Assembly (NCBI GenBank): GCA_000437395.1
Contig: FR898191.1
Coordinates: forward strand, 1-45,521
Origin: Clostridium sp. CAG:288
GTDB lineage: Bacteria > Bacillota_I > Bacilli_A > RFN20 > CAG-288
Direction of reading: 5' to 3'
DNA length: 45,521 nucleotides
Below are positions 8,675-17,638 of this stretch, piece by piece. The notes under the pieces were generated by a model that saw only the letters and a list, made by a program, of their open reading frames with translations, searched no databases and had not been told where the DNA came from. The position numbers and the translations under genes were made by a program. Each line of letters begins with the position of its first letter. Position 1 is the stretch's first letter.

Positions 8675-11572
8675 TTACTTAGATAAACCTAAGATTAATG
8701 TTGTTCTAGCTGGTAAAGTTACTGATGATGAAGCTACTCCTGTACCACCTAATAAGATGTTCCAACCTTCATGTCCAGCAACAGTTATTTCAGAATCGCC
8801 TGTATTATGAACAATATACATCTTTTCATAATTATCTGTTTCAGAATCTGAATTGATTGTATAGGCAATGATGTTATTTGCTGTCATTTGTCCTTCGTAT
8901 CCACAATCATCAAAGACATATTTTGCGTTGATGTTTGCATAACTATTAGATCTCAACATTTCATTGTTTGTTTTTAATAAAGCAGCTTTTCTGAAAGCGT
9001 CAACCATATTTGAATTTGTTTTGACAAGGTTCCAATCAATAGCGTTAATCTTATCGCATAAATTATAAGAATCTTTTGAATATGCTTTGCCAGTAACACT
9101 ATCTTTACTAATCTTATCTGTTGGAACTGAATCTAATAAATCTGCAGGAATTTCTTTAGTTCTACCAAATTCTGTTCCTGAATGATAGAAAGAAATACCT
9201 AAAGAAGTCATGATAACTTGGTTAACTTGAATTTGAATATTATTGTATTGTTCTTCTGTTAAACCATGAACAGATAATCTAAGTTTATCGTGTAATGTTT
9301 CGTTATCGTGAGCTTCTGCATAATTAACACTAGCTCCGGTATATTCAGTATCATAAATTGTTTTTAATGTTGATACTTGGTTGTGAATTTGTGTTCCAAC
9401 AATACCATATTTTATATTTTCTTTTCCATCTAATGTCTTGTCGCTTTCTAATGCTGTGACATATCCTGGTGAACCTGCATCAAATACTGATCCTTTTAAT
9501 GAATCTCTAACTGTATCGTTAAAGCATCCTATTTTTAATCCACGAACTTGACCTTGTGTAGCCATGTTTGTTGAAGAAAGAGTTGGAGTATTTGGGCTCT
9601 TAGAGAACATTGACCAACCTTCACCATAAACAATAGCATCGCTATTAATTTCGTGTAAGGTACTAGAAACTTCACCCATAGCATCTTTTGTAATAAGGCC
9701 CATTAAGTCAAATCTAAATCCAGATAACTTGTAATTTGTCATCCACATTTTTGTTGAATCAACTATGAATTTCTTAAACATAGTTTTTTCACTTGCCATA
9801 TCAGCACCTGCACCTGAGTCGTTTACTCCACGGAAGTAATATCCTGGAACTATTTGTTCAAACGTTGTGCCAGAGCTACTTGGCATATGGTTATAAACAA
9901 CATCCATAATAACACCTATATTGGCATTGTTATATTGTTGGATAGCTTGACGTAACTCTTTAACTCTAGTATTTCCATCATTTGGGTTAGAAGAGTAAGA
10001 TCCTTCAGGGCTATTATAGCTTTGAGGATCATAGCCCCAGTTATAAGCTCCATCAGTTACAGAATTTTTATATTCGTCGTCTGTTCTTGTTTCATCGACA
10101 GATTTAAAGTCGTAAATTGGTAAGAGCTGAACGTGAGTAACACCAAGTTCTTTAACGTAATCAAATCCAGTTTTAGTTGAATTATCTGCTAACGTTGTGC
10201 CACTTTCACTTAAGCCTAAATATTTACCTCTATTTGCATCACTTCCGTTCCATGAATCGCTCATAGAGAAATCTCTTACGTGAGTTTCATAAACTATTGG
10301 TGCACTTGCTGTTGAAACAGCTGGAGATGAACTCTCACCCCAATTGTCTGGTAAAACTGCTGAATTGTTAAAATCGACTACCATGGAATGCTTTCCATTA
10401 GCGTTAGAGGATTTTCCATATGGATCTGCCACATCTCTATTTGTTTCTCCAAGTACTTCAACATCATAAGAATAATAAACACCATGTCTATTACCAGATA
10501 TAGTTGTGCTCCATGTTCCTTTTTCACTTTCAACTAATTCTATTGTTGAAGAAGGTACTGTAGCTAAGCCATCATCATATAAATTTAAAGTTACTTTAGA
10601 AGCTGTTGGTGCCCATAATCTAAATACAGTGTTTCCGTTATCGATATACGAACCTAATTCTCCATCATAGGCGAATAATTCATCAAATCTATTTGAACTA
10701 TAATAGCGACCAAATTCTACTGGATAACCAGCTGGTGTTGCATATTCTTCTGAATCAAAATAAAGTTTAAAGTTCTTCTTTAAATCAGCTACTTCAAGTC
10801 TATTTTCTAATTGGAAAGTCATTTCACCGCCACTATAACCATTGTAGGACTTAAATGGATATTCTTTTCCACTTTCATCTCTCAAGTGAACTTCACTTGC
10901 TTTTATGCTTCCTGTTGGTGCTACTGAACATCCGACAAGCACATTATCTCCTAATGTGTCACTTGTCATTGAAACAGTGCTGATTCCTGGTGCTGGGATT
11001 TCATCTAAACTATAGTAAACAGATTTACTTTCAGTAACTAAATAAACAGTGTAAACTTGATCACCATCAGCATCAGCTTTTGAAAAATCAATATATCTAT
11101 CATCAGATACATCTTTGTTACCAGAGCCATCACGAACAATGATACCCATTTTCCCACTGTCACCACCTAAAAATTCTAAGCTTGCAGTACTAGTTTCTGT
11201 TTTTGTCCAATCCCAATTAGCGTAATACTCAAAATCTTTGTCGAATTCAATAGTTCTACGTGTCCATGCTAAAGAAGAGTCATAGGCATCATAAGTTATC
11301 TTTCCATCAAATTCTAATCCAAAACTACCACCGTCATTGTTCCAGGTCCATAATTTCCAACCTGTATAATTTTGATCAAATCTTAAGTAGTTAATTTCTA
11401 GTCTTGGTCCTGTACCTTGATAAGCATTTCCACCTGTTTGGCTAGATGAACTTGAAGTAGAGCCGCCACTACTTGAAACAGAACTACTACTCGTTGAACT
11501 TGTATTGTTGCAACTAGCAACCATAGATAAAAGTGAAACAAGTCCAAGCGTTAATAAAACACGTTTTTTCAT
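8675..11572 (-). CDS. pulA: Type I pullulanase, cell-surface lipoprotein (GH13)
   Basis: Debranching enzyme that cuts alpha-1,6 links in pullulan, glycogen or starch limit dextrins outside the cell. The N-terminus is a lipoprotein signal with lipobox MVASC (Cys21) and a Ser/Gly-rich linker to about residue 50. A CBM41/PUD-like starch-binding region (WKLWTWNNDGG, about 55-195), further beta domains and a CBM48-like domain (about 305-400) follow. The GH13 catalytic domain comes next: YNWGYDP (510-516, the type I pullulanase signature), DVVYNH (557-562), nucleophile Asp622 in FRFDLMG, acid/base Glu651 in GEGW and Asp756 in AHDNE. The 965 residues are complete. It has its own promoter with a cre-like site and a terminator, so it is a single-gene unit. 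Confidence 0.95.
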   Translation of the reverse strand: MKKRVLLTLGLVSLLSMVASCNNTSSTSSSSVSSSGGSTSSSSSQTGGNAYQGTGPRLEINYLRFDQNYTGWKLWTWNNDGGSFGLEFDGKITYDAYDSSLAWTRRTIEFDKDFEYYANWDWTKTETSTASLEFLGGDSGKMGIIVRDGSGNKDVSDDRYIDFSKADADGDQVYTVYLVTESKSVYYSLDEIPAPGISTVSMTSDTLGDNVLVGCSVAPTGSIKASEVHLRDESGKEYPFKSYNGYSGGEMTFQLENRLEVADLKKNFKLYFDSEEYATPAGYPVEFGRYYSSNRFDELFAYDGELGSYIDNGNTVFRLWAPTASKVTLNLYDDGLATVPSSTIELVESEKGTWSTTISGNRHGVYYSYDVEVLGETNRDVADPYGKSSNANGKHSMVVDFNNSAVLPDNWGESSSPAVSTASAPIVYETHVRDFSMSDSWNGSDANRGKYLGLSESGTTLADNSTKTGFDYVKELGVTHVQLLPIYDFKSVDETRTDDEYKNSVTDGAYNWGYDPQSYNSPEGSYSSNPNDGNTRVKELRQAIQQYNNANIGVIMDVVYNHMPSSSGTTFEQIVPGYYFRGVNDSGAGADMASEKTMFKKFIVDSTKMWMTNYKLSGFRFDLMGLITKDAMGEVSSTLHEINSDAIVYGEGWSMFSKSPNTPTLSSTNMATQGQVRGLKIGCFNDTVRDSLKGSVFDAGSPGYVTALESDKTLDGKENIKYGIVGTQIHNQVSTLKTIYDTEYTGASVNYAEAHDNETLHDKLRLSVHGLTEEQYNNIQIQVNQVIMTSLGISFYHSGTEFGRTKEIPADLLDSVPTDKISKDSVTGKAYSKDSYNLCDKINAIDWNLVKTNSNMVDAFRKAALLKTNNEMLRSNSYANINAKYVFDDCGYEGQMTANNIIAYTINSDSETDNYEKMYIVHNTGDSEITVAGHEGWNILLGGTGVASSSVTLPARTTLILGLSK

Positions 11573-11591
11573 TTATTTTCCCTCCATGGGT

Positions 11592-11644
11592 AATATATAT
11601 CTTTAAACAAATGTAATCAACACAAAAAAGAAAAGCGGTTACAA
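11592..11644 (-). promoter_or_regulatory. pulA promoter with cre-like site
   Basis: On the minus strand TTGATT (11615-11620), a 17-base spacer and TATATT (11592-11597) form a good sigma-A promoter. About 10 bases upstream of the -35 is TTGTAACCGCTTTTC (11630-11644), a near match to a CcpA cre or LacI-family maltose operator. The ribosome binding site GGAGGG lies just before the ATG. Confidence 0.55.
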
Positions 11645-11703
11645 TTTACGCTATTTTTTTACTAAAATTTAAAAAAGCTACCGAAGTAGCTTTATTATTT
11701 TTA

Positions 11704-12363
11704 TTATTCTTGCGGCTCTGCGTTTTCTTCTAAGACGCCATAAACCAAGAAAGATAAAACTCTATCAAAACTTAAATCGTCTTTTCCAACAAACAATAAT
11801 TTATCTCCAACGTGAAGTGGAAAATCTGGACCTGGGCTTTGTTGAGCTCTTCCAGTTTCTTTTGAGATTATTGCAACAATTGTTGCTTCTGTATAGTTCC
11901 AAAAATATACTTCACCAATTGTTTTTCCATCAATCCAGCTATCTTGAGGAATTTCTACTTCAGAAAAATGAACAGCTTCATGTGTTTGATAAGAGAAAGA
12001 ATCCTTCATATCTTTGATAGCTTCATCTATCTTGTTATCTAATTCTTTCTTTTCTGCTAATAAATTCTTTAATTCTGTATATTTGTTAGAGATTAAAGTC
12101 TTAGATTTCCAACTTTCAGCAAATTGTTGAGCATGTAAAACAGAGTCAACATAGACACCAACACCTCTTTTAATCTCAACTACTTTTTCTTTTTCTAATA
12201 GATTAAGAGCCTTACGAATTGTTTCAGGCGAAACATTATACATTGAACCTAAAATAGAACGGCCTTTTAATAATGTTCCTTCTGGAAATTCACCTGTTAA
12301 TATTTTTCCACAAATATCCTGAGCTATTTTAATATATCTTGGTAATTGCGTTCTTTCTGTCAT
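11704..12363 (-). CDS. GntR-RCK_C transcription regulator, BusR-like
   Basis: A 219-residue regulator. Residues about 8-74 are a GntR winged helix (YIKIAQDICGKILTGEFPEG, then VSPETIRKALNLLEKE). Residues 85-122 form a coiled-coil linker. Residues 133-210 are an RCK_C (TrkA_C) domain with EVEIPQDSWIDGKTIGE, TEATIVAIISKETG and PLHVGDKLLFVG. This architecture is that of BusR, the cyclic di-AMP-responsive repressor of osmolyte uptake in streptococci and lactococci. No osmolyte transporter gene is nearby; the neighbour is a divergent membrane protein gene 267 bases away. An inverted repeat in the shared intergenic region is a candidate operator. Its ligand is inferred from family, not visible in sequence. 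Confidence 0.85.
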   Translation of the reverse strand: MTERTQLPRYIKIAQDICGKILTGEFPEGTLLKGRSILGSMYNVSPETIRKALNLLEKEKVVEIKRGVGVYVDSVLHAQQFAESWKSKTLISNKYTELKNLLAEKKELDNKIDEAIKDMKDSFSYQTHEAVHFSEVEIPQDSWIDGKTIGEVYFWNYTEATIVAIISKETGRAQQSPGPDFPLHVGDKLLFVGKDDLSFDRVLSFLVYGVLEENAEPQE

Positions 12364-12492
12364 AATAGCCTCCTAATTGTACTTATTCATTTTAACATAA
12401 TACTTTAATTGTTTGAAAGCTTTTTAATTAACAATGGGCTATTTGTAATATTTATAATACTTTATTTTTCAAAAAAACTTTATTTCAAACAA

Positions 12493-12601
12493 AGAATAGC
12501 TATTAAAATTAGTTAAATTTCACACTCTATTTTAAGAAAAAAAACAATTTTTGTTAAAGTTAGTCTAATTATTTGCAAAAATCGCTATTCTATATTATTA
12601 T
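12493..12601 (+). promoter_or_regulatory. Promoter of the 12631 gene with an inverted-repeat operator
   Basis: TTGCAA (12573-12578), a 17-base spacer and TATTAT (12596-12601) make a good promoter. AATCGCTATTCT (12580-12591) lies inside the spacer, and its inverted copy AGAATAGCTATT (12493-12504, one mismatch) lies 87 bases upstream, towards the divergent regulator gene. Two widely spaced half-sites would suit a tetrameric GntR-RCK_C repressor; this is inference. Confidence 0.5.
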
Positions 12602-12630
12602 TATGTAGTTAATTAGAAAAGGAAACATAT

Positions 12631-13725
12631 ATGACTAAACTTAAATTTGCATTCAAATCATTATATAGTAACCAAGTTATATTAGATGAAAGAAAGAAAA
12701 GCCCATGGTGGTTAGCAATCATATTCTTCATCTTAGCAATGGTATGTACATCAATACCAACATTGGTTACCGGATTAAGAACTAATGGTTCTTCTCTTAT
12801 CACAATAGGTAATAATACTCTTGAATCTGGATTACAACTTTTCTCACTTGAAAATCCAGCTATGAACATTAATGAAAACTGTGAACTTGTTTATGACAAT
12901 ACCAAAGTAATTCCTTCTTCAACGGATAGCGATTACGCAACTCAAATGAAAGTCGTAAATGATGGAACTGAAAAATTAATGAACTTCACTTCAACATATG
13001 TTAATACAGAAGACAGTTCAAAAACTCAAGTTATTACATTATTAAATGTTTATTACTTCCCTGAATTAGATCCAGTAAATAATTCCAATGACTATAAAAC
13101 TTTCACAGATATAATTGATACTAAAATTTTAAAGAAAGATGCAAAAGATACATCTAAATATGAATTAGTACCAGTTACATCAATAATCTTTACTAAAACA
13201 TCATTCAGAGTAATTATTTTCAAAGCTATTGATGCTACAGTCGAAACCAAATATTCAAGCATCATGGAAGGTCAATTCAAGTTATTAAAAGGAACAAATC
13301 TTGCAACAGTATCTGATATCAATAATTCTAATAATGCTGAATCTATTAAAACATTCTGGTGTGAATTCTTAGATAAAGGTTACCAACCACTTAAAGTTTC
13401 TCAAACTTGGTTAAGTACTTCTATCCTCACTGGTATTTCTGCAGTTGCAACATTGTTTGTTGGCTTATTAATCTTCATTGTTACAAGAGGTAAGAATAAC
13501 CTTTATAATGATATGTCATTTGCACAATCATTAAAAGCTTGCGCTTTCTTAGCTTTATCTCCTGCAGTTATTACTTTAATTCTTGGATTTATAATGCCAA
13601 GCTTTGCTTCAATGGCTTACATTTTGACTTTCGGTATGAGAACAATATTCTTCGTTATGAGAACTTCTGGCGGAGTATCCGGAAGCAACAATCAAGAAAA
13701 ACCTGTATATCAAGCAAGATCTTAA
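12631..13725 (+). CDS. Membrane protein, possibly DUF1189-like
   Basis: A 364-residue membrane protein. A short cytoplasmic start (KFAFKSLYSNQVILDERKK) is followed by a first membrane helix (WWLAIIFFILAMVCTSIP, residues about 27-44). A large outer domain of about 215 residues rich in Asn, Thr and Ser comes next, and then three C-terminal helices (about 265-287, 297-321 and 325-342). The start resembles DUF1189 proteins, but the match is by general pattern only and the protein is longer than that family usually is. The function is unknown. It is divergent from the BusR-like regulator and has a candidate operator in its promoter, so it may be the regulator's target. Confidence 0.6.
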   Translation: MTKLKFAFKSLYSNQVILDERKKSPWWLAIIFFILAMVCTSIPTLVTGLRTNGSSLITIGNNTLESGLQLFSLENPAMNINENCELVYDNTKVIPSSTDSDYATQMKVVNDGTEKLMNFTSTYVNTEDSSKTQVITLLNVYYFPELDPVNNSNDYKTFTDIIDTKILKKDAKDTSKYELVPVTSIIFTKTSFRVIIFKAIDATVETKYSSIMEGQFKLLKGTNLATVSDINNSNNAESIKTFWCEFLDKGYQPLKVSQTWLSTSILTGISAVATLFVGLLIFIVTRGKNNLYNDMSFAQSLKACAFLALSPAVITLILGFIMPSFASMAYILTFGMRTIFFVMRTSGGVSGSNNQEKPVYQARS

Positions 13726-13732
13726 TAAAACT

Positions 13733-13770
13733 GAGCATTTTGAAGGTTAACTTCATCTTGCTCTTTTTTT
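13733..13770 (+). terminator. Intrinsic terminator of the 12631 gene
   Basis: The outer arms GAGCA/TGCTC enclose an inner dyad TGAAG/CTTCA, and TTTTTTT follows on the plus strand. Confidence 0.7.
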
Positions 13771-13772
13771 GC

Positions 13773-13814
13773 AAAAAAAAGGCAATCAAGATATTTAGTC
13801 TCGATTGCTTTTTT
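13773..13814. terminator. Bidirectional terminator
   Basis: GCAATC (13782-13787) pairs with GATTGC (13803-13808) through a partly paired stem. An A-run on the left and a T-run on the right let it act in both directions, between the two convergent genes. Confidence 0.75.
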
Positions 13815-13820
13815 ATTTTA

Positions 13821-14810
13821 TTATGCTTTTTTATGTTCTTCTAATTGAGCTTCTTCTTTAGCTTTTGCAATACATTCTGGAATAAATGCAGCTATATCTT
13901 TATAAATTTTTTGTTTTGATTCTTCATCTTCGTTTAAAATCTCGTGTCTTAACCCTTTATATAATATAGCTTTAACATCTTGTCCAGCTTCCTTATAGAA
14001 CTTTTCTAGTTTTAAAACGCCTTTACCTTTGCTTCCGACTGGATCTTTATCACCAGCAATCAACAAAATTTTAACTTTGTGAGTGATGTCTAATACTCTT
14101 CTTTTTTGGAAAGTAGGTTTTAAGCCATTAAACAAGTTGTAGTAGAAATTAAACGAACAAGCAAAGCCACAAAGTGGATCTGCATCAAAAGCTTTAACAT
14201 TCTCTTCGTTAGCACTTAACCATTTATTTTTGGTCTTATATCCATCAGAATAGTTTTTAAATCCTTTATTAAATGATTTAGTTTGCATATTGGCAAAGAA
14301 GTTAGAAGGTCTTAATCTTCTATCACCTTTAACAAATGCACCCATAATTCTAACTAATTTACGTGAGGCTTTAAAAGTTAAATTATTATAACTAGATCCA
14401 CATAAGATTAAGCCGTCAATTGTAGCATTAAATCTTTGGTAGTATCTTTGTGAGACAAAAGAACCCATTGAATGACCGAAAAGAATTACTGGCTTCATTG
14501 ATAATCTTACTTGCGTTATAAGTTCATATAAATAAGAACAAGCTAATTTAAAGCCATTATCTGGCCATACACCTAATCCTAAGACAGGTGTTTCTGGAAC
14601 TGTGACATTTAATCCATGTCCTGGTTGGTCAACTGCATAGACATTATAACCTAATGAATTTAAATAATTAGCAAATTCATTATATCTATAAGAATATTCT
14701 CCCATTCCGTGGGCGATAACTATATTTGCTATTGGAGTTTCAATAGTCCAAGCGTTTCCGTAAATTGTGTCTCCCCATGATGTTTTTAAAGATATTTGTG
14801 AGTGACTCAT
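13821..14810 (-). CDS. Alpha/beta hydrolase, lysophospholipase/monoacylglycerol lipase type
   Basis: A serine hydrolase of the Hydrolase_4 (PldB-like) family. The nucleophile elbow is GHSMGS, after an oxyanion-type NIVIAHGMGEYS segment and VDQPGHGLN. The later IAGDKDPVG and GLRHEILNE carry the Asp and His of the triad. These enzymes cleave monoacylglycerol or lysophospholipid esters in the cytoplasm; the exact substrate is not visible. The start used here is the ATG at 14810 (protein begins MSHSQISLK), because AAAGGAG lies 7-8 bases before it. A longer start at 14828 would place that site inside the coding sequence. It is a single gene on the minus strand. Confidence 0.9.
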   Translation of the reverse strand: MSHSQISLKTSWGDTIYGNAWTIETPIANIVIAHGMGEYSYRYNEFANYLNSLGYNVYAVDQPGHGLNVTVPETPVLGLGVWPDNGFKLACSYLYELITQVRLSMKPVILFGHSMGSFVSQRYYQRFNATIDGLILCGSSYNNLTFKASRKLVRIMGAFVKGDRRLRPSNFFANMQTKSFNKGFKNYSDGYKTKNKWLSANEENVKAFDADPLCGFACSFNFYYNLFNGLKPTFQKRRVLDITHKVKILLIAGDKDPVGSKGKGVLKLEKFYKEAGQDVKAILYKGLRHEILNEDEESKQKIYKDIAAFIPECIAKAKEEAQLEEHKKA

Positions 14811-14951
14811 ATTTATTACTCCTTTCATTTTTTAGCTAATAAAATTATACAAAAAATTTGTAGTTTTAAACAAATATTTAATAGTATTTTAGTCGCTACT
14901 TAATAATTTAGTCTATTTTATCATAAATACTCTTAAATTTCTTCTTTATTA

Positions 14952-14960
14952 TGCTAAAAT
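14952..14960 (+). promoter_or_regulatory. Extended -10 promoter of the ABC exporter gene
   Basis: TGCTAAAAT matches an extended -10 (TGN-TAAAAT), the same form seen before lemA. No good -35 is present. It ends 26 bases before the chosen ATG, which is preceded by TGGAGG. Confidence 0.35.
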
Positions 14961-14986
14961 TAATAGTAATTCAATGGAGGTTTCAT

Positions 14987-17596
14987 ATGTTAAAGTTAGA
15001 ACATATATATAAAAATTACTACATTGGTAAACAGAGCATTATTACTGCTTTAAAAGATATAAATCTCGATTTCGAAGAAAACGAATTCGTTGCTATACTT
15101 GGTCCTTCAGGTTGTGGTAAAACTACACTTTTGAACATAATTGGAGGATTAGACAGATATTCCAATGGCGATTTAATAATAGATAACAAGTCAACAAAAA
15201 ACTATAACGACTCAGATTGGGATGCTTATAGAAACAAAAGAATTGGAACAATATTCCAAAGTTATAACTTAATCTCTCACTTAACTGTATTAGGTAATGT
15301 CGAACTAGCTTTGACTTTATCTGGCGTATCCAAAAAAGATAGAAAGAAACGTGCACTCGATGCATTAAATTCTGTTGGACTTAAAAACGAAGCAAATAAA
15401 AAACCTAACCAACTTTCTGGTGGCCAAATGCAAAGAGTAGCTATCGCTAGAGCTATCGTTAATAATCCTGGAATCATCTTAGCTGATGAACCTACTGGTG
15501 CTTTGGACTCAAAAACTTCAGTCCAAGTTATGGATATATTAAAAACATTAAGTAAATCTAAACTAATTATTATGGTTACTCATAATGAAGAATTAGCTTT
15601 GCAATATGCCACAAGAATAATAAGAATCAAAGATGGCGAATTACTTTCTGATGAGAAGAACGAATCTAAAATGATTGAAGTAGAGGAAGACAAGTCTTCA
15701 ATTACTGATACGACGGAAATTTCTGCACCAGACTTAACTATTGTTGACCATCAGTTAGCTGAAGAAATAGCTTTAAAGAGTCAAAAGAAAAAGACATCTA
15801 TGAGTTTTGCAACAGCAATTAATATTTCTTCTCGAAACCTTTTAACTAAAAAAGGTAGAACTACTCTAACATCTGTTGCCGGATCTTTTGGAATTATTGG
15901 TATCGCCTTAATTCTCGCTGTATCTAACGGCTTTAAGGGTTATATAAAAAGAATGGAAACAGAAACTCTAGCGTCCTTTCCTATTTCGATAGAAAAATAT
16001 GCTATGCCAGACTCTTCAACGTTAAATGAAGTGTCAAAAACAGACTTAGAAGCTTATCCTTCTAACAATCAAATAGTTATTGAAAAGCCTTTGTCATCAT
16101 CTCTTCATACAAATAATATTGATGATGCATATATAGATTATTTAGAGGCTATGCCTAATAACCTATATAATTCAATCAACAAAAACCATTCTATACAAAT
16201 TAATGTTTTAAGTGAAAACGCTGATCATGTTTATGCTATTCAAACAACTCCAAAATCACTTTTAACTTCTATGACTTCAACTTCATATTGGGCTGAATTA
16301 CCTGGAAATAAAGACTTTGTTTTATCACAATATGACTTAATTGGAGAAAACGCACATTATCCAGAAAATGAAAATGAAGTTTTATTAACAGTCGATAAAT
16401 ACAATAGAGTTTCATCTACTTTATTCAGCGCTCTTGGATTTGATATTGAAAATGAAAAAATAAGTATAGATAAAGTAATTGGTAAAAAATACGTTTTATT
16501 AAATAACGATGAATTCTATACACAAGCTGGTACAAGAACAGCGACAAATTCAATGTTTATTAAAGAAGACGTAGATATTAACGAATTCACTAAAGAACTT
16601 AGTGAAATGTCAGAAAAAGAAGATGCCAATTGGGTATCATTTGCAAGCAAATATTTCGAATATAAAAGCAGTAAAGATTTACCTTACTATAACATTATTG
16701 ATGATAATACAAAGAAAGAATTATACAATCAATACAAAGATGACAAATCAAGTGGTAAGAGCATAAAAATTGTTGGTGTCTTAAGACCTAAAGAAACAAC
16801 TAATATGAGCTTACTTTCAAACAGTATTATTTACTACACACCTGACTTAGTTACCAAAGCTTTAAATCAAAACAAAAGCTCTGAAATTGCAAAAAATCTA
16901 AGCACATATCTTTCCTTAGATTTAGAAACAAAATCTGTCAAAGCTTATAGTGCGACAAGCTCTGCAACACTATCTGTTTCAGAACACTTATCACAACGAC
17001 TTAGCATAGGAAGTGATGTGTATACTACTTCAATTACAATCTACCCTAAAAGCTTTGCTGAGAAAAAAGAGATAATAAAATATCTTGATGCTTATAACAA
17101 ACAATTTGAAAATGACTCAGAAAAGATTATTTATACAGACTTAGCTTCTCTATTAACTTCTTCAATGGGAACTATGGTTGATATAGTTTCTTACGTATTA
17201 ATAGCTTTTGCTGCTATTTCATTAGTAGTTTCATCAGTTATGATTTCAATTATTACTTATGTATCAGTTATTGAAAGAACGAAAGAAATCGGTATATTAC
17301 GAAGCATCGGAGCACGAAAAAAAGACGTATCGAGATTATTTAAAGCCGAAACGTTTGTTATAGGATTAATAGCTGGAGTTATTGGAGTACTTGTAAGCTA
17401 TATTTTATGCGTTCCAATTAACTTGATATTAAACAGTCTATTCCCAGAAGTACAAATTGGAAATATCGCAAACCTTAATCCTCTTGCATCTCTTGTTTTA
17501 ATCTTAATTTCTATAGGATTAACGTTCTTATCTGGCTGGATTCCTTCAAGAATTGCAGCTAAAAAAGATCCTGTAATTTGTTTAAGATCAGAATAA
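14987..17596 (+). CDS. MacB-like ABC transporter, fused ATPase and permease
   Basis: An 869-residue fusion. The N-terminal ABC domain has Walker A GPSGCGKTT (39-47), the signature LSGGQMQ, Walker B IILADEPTGALD and the H-loop MVTHNEE. A linker and one membrane helix (GSFGIIGIALILAVSNGF) follow, then a large extracytoplasmic domain. Three C-terminal helices have the FtsX/MacB pattern (ERTKEIGILRSIGARKKDV). Family members are mechanotransmission pumps for peptides, antimicrobials or lipoproteins, or transmembrane signalling modules; no partner gene is adjacent, so the substrate is unknown. The start is set by TGGAGG six bases upstream of the ATG at 14987, not by the ATG at 14951. It is a single-gene unit with a terminator. 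Confidence 0.93.
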   Translation: MLKLEHIYKNYYIGKQSIITALKDINLDFEENEFVAILGPSGCGKTTLLNIIGGLDRYSNGDLIIDNKSTKNYNDSDWDAYRNKRIGTIFQSYNLISHLTVLGNVELALTLSGVSKKDRKKRALDALNSVGLKNEANKKPNQLSGGQMQRVAIARAIVNNPGIILADEPTGALDSKTSVQVMDILKTLSKSKLIIMVTHNEELALQYATRIIRIKDGELLSDEKNESKMIEVEEDKSSITDTTEISAPDLTIVDHQLAEEIALKSQKKKTSMSFATAINISSRNLLTKKGRTTLTSVAGSFGIIGIALILAVSNGFKGYIKRMETETLASFPISIEKYAMPDSSTLNEVSKTDLEAYPSNNQIVIEKPLSSSLHTNNIDDAYIDYLEAMPNNLYNSINKNHSIQINVLSENADHVYAIQTTPKSLLTSMTSTSYWAELPGNKDFVLSQYDLIGENAHYPENENEVLLTVDKYNRVSSTLFSALGFDIENEKISIDKVIGKKYVLLNNDEFYTQAGTRTATNSMFIKEDVDINEFTKELSEMSEKEDANWVSFASKYFEYKSSKDLPYYNIIDDNTKKELYNQYKDDKSSGKSIKIVGVLRPKETTNMSLLSNSIIYYTPDLVTKALNQNKSSEIAKNLSTYLSLDLETKSVKAYSATSSATLSVSEHLSQRLSIGSDVYTTSITIYPKSFAEKKEIIKYLDAYNKQFENDSEKIIYTDLASLLTSSMGTMVDIVSYVLIAFAAISLVVSSVMISIITYVSVIERTKEIGILRSIGARKKDVSRLFKAETFVIGLIAGVIGVLVSYILCVPINLILNSLFPEVQIGNIANLNPLASLVLILISIGLTFLSGWIPSRIAAKKDPVICLRSE

Positions 17597-17638
17597 AAAA
17601 AGTGGAAGTTAGCCAAAAGCTAACTATTCCACTTTTTT
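17595..17638. terminator. Bidirectional terminator
   Basis: AGTGGAA/TTCCACT outer arms and GTTAGC/GCTAAC inner arms form a long stem with an A-run before and a T-run after. It lies between the convergent ABC gene and pepT and can serve both. Confidence 0.9.

Noticed and set aside
14951..14986. Longer start of the ABC exporter
   Set aside because: TGGAGG is placed for the ATG at 14987, and the Walker-domain family begins at that MLKLEHIYK.
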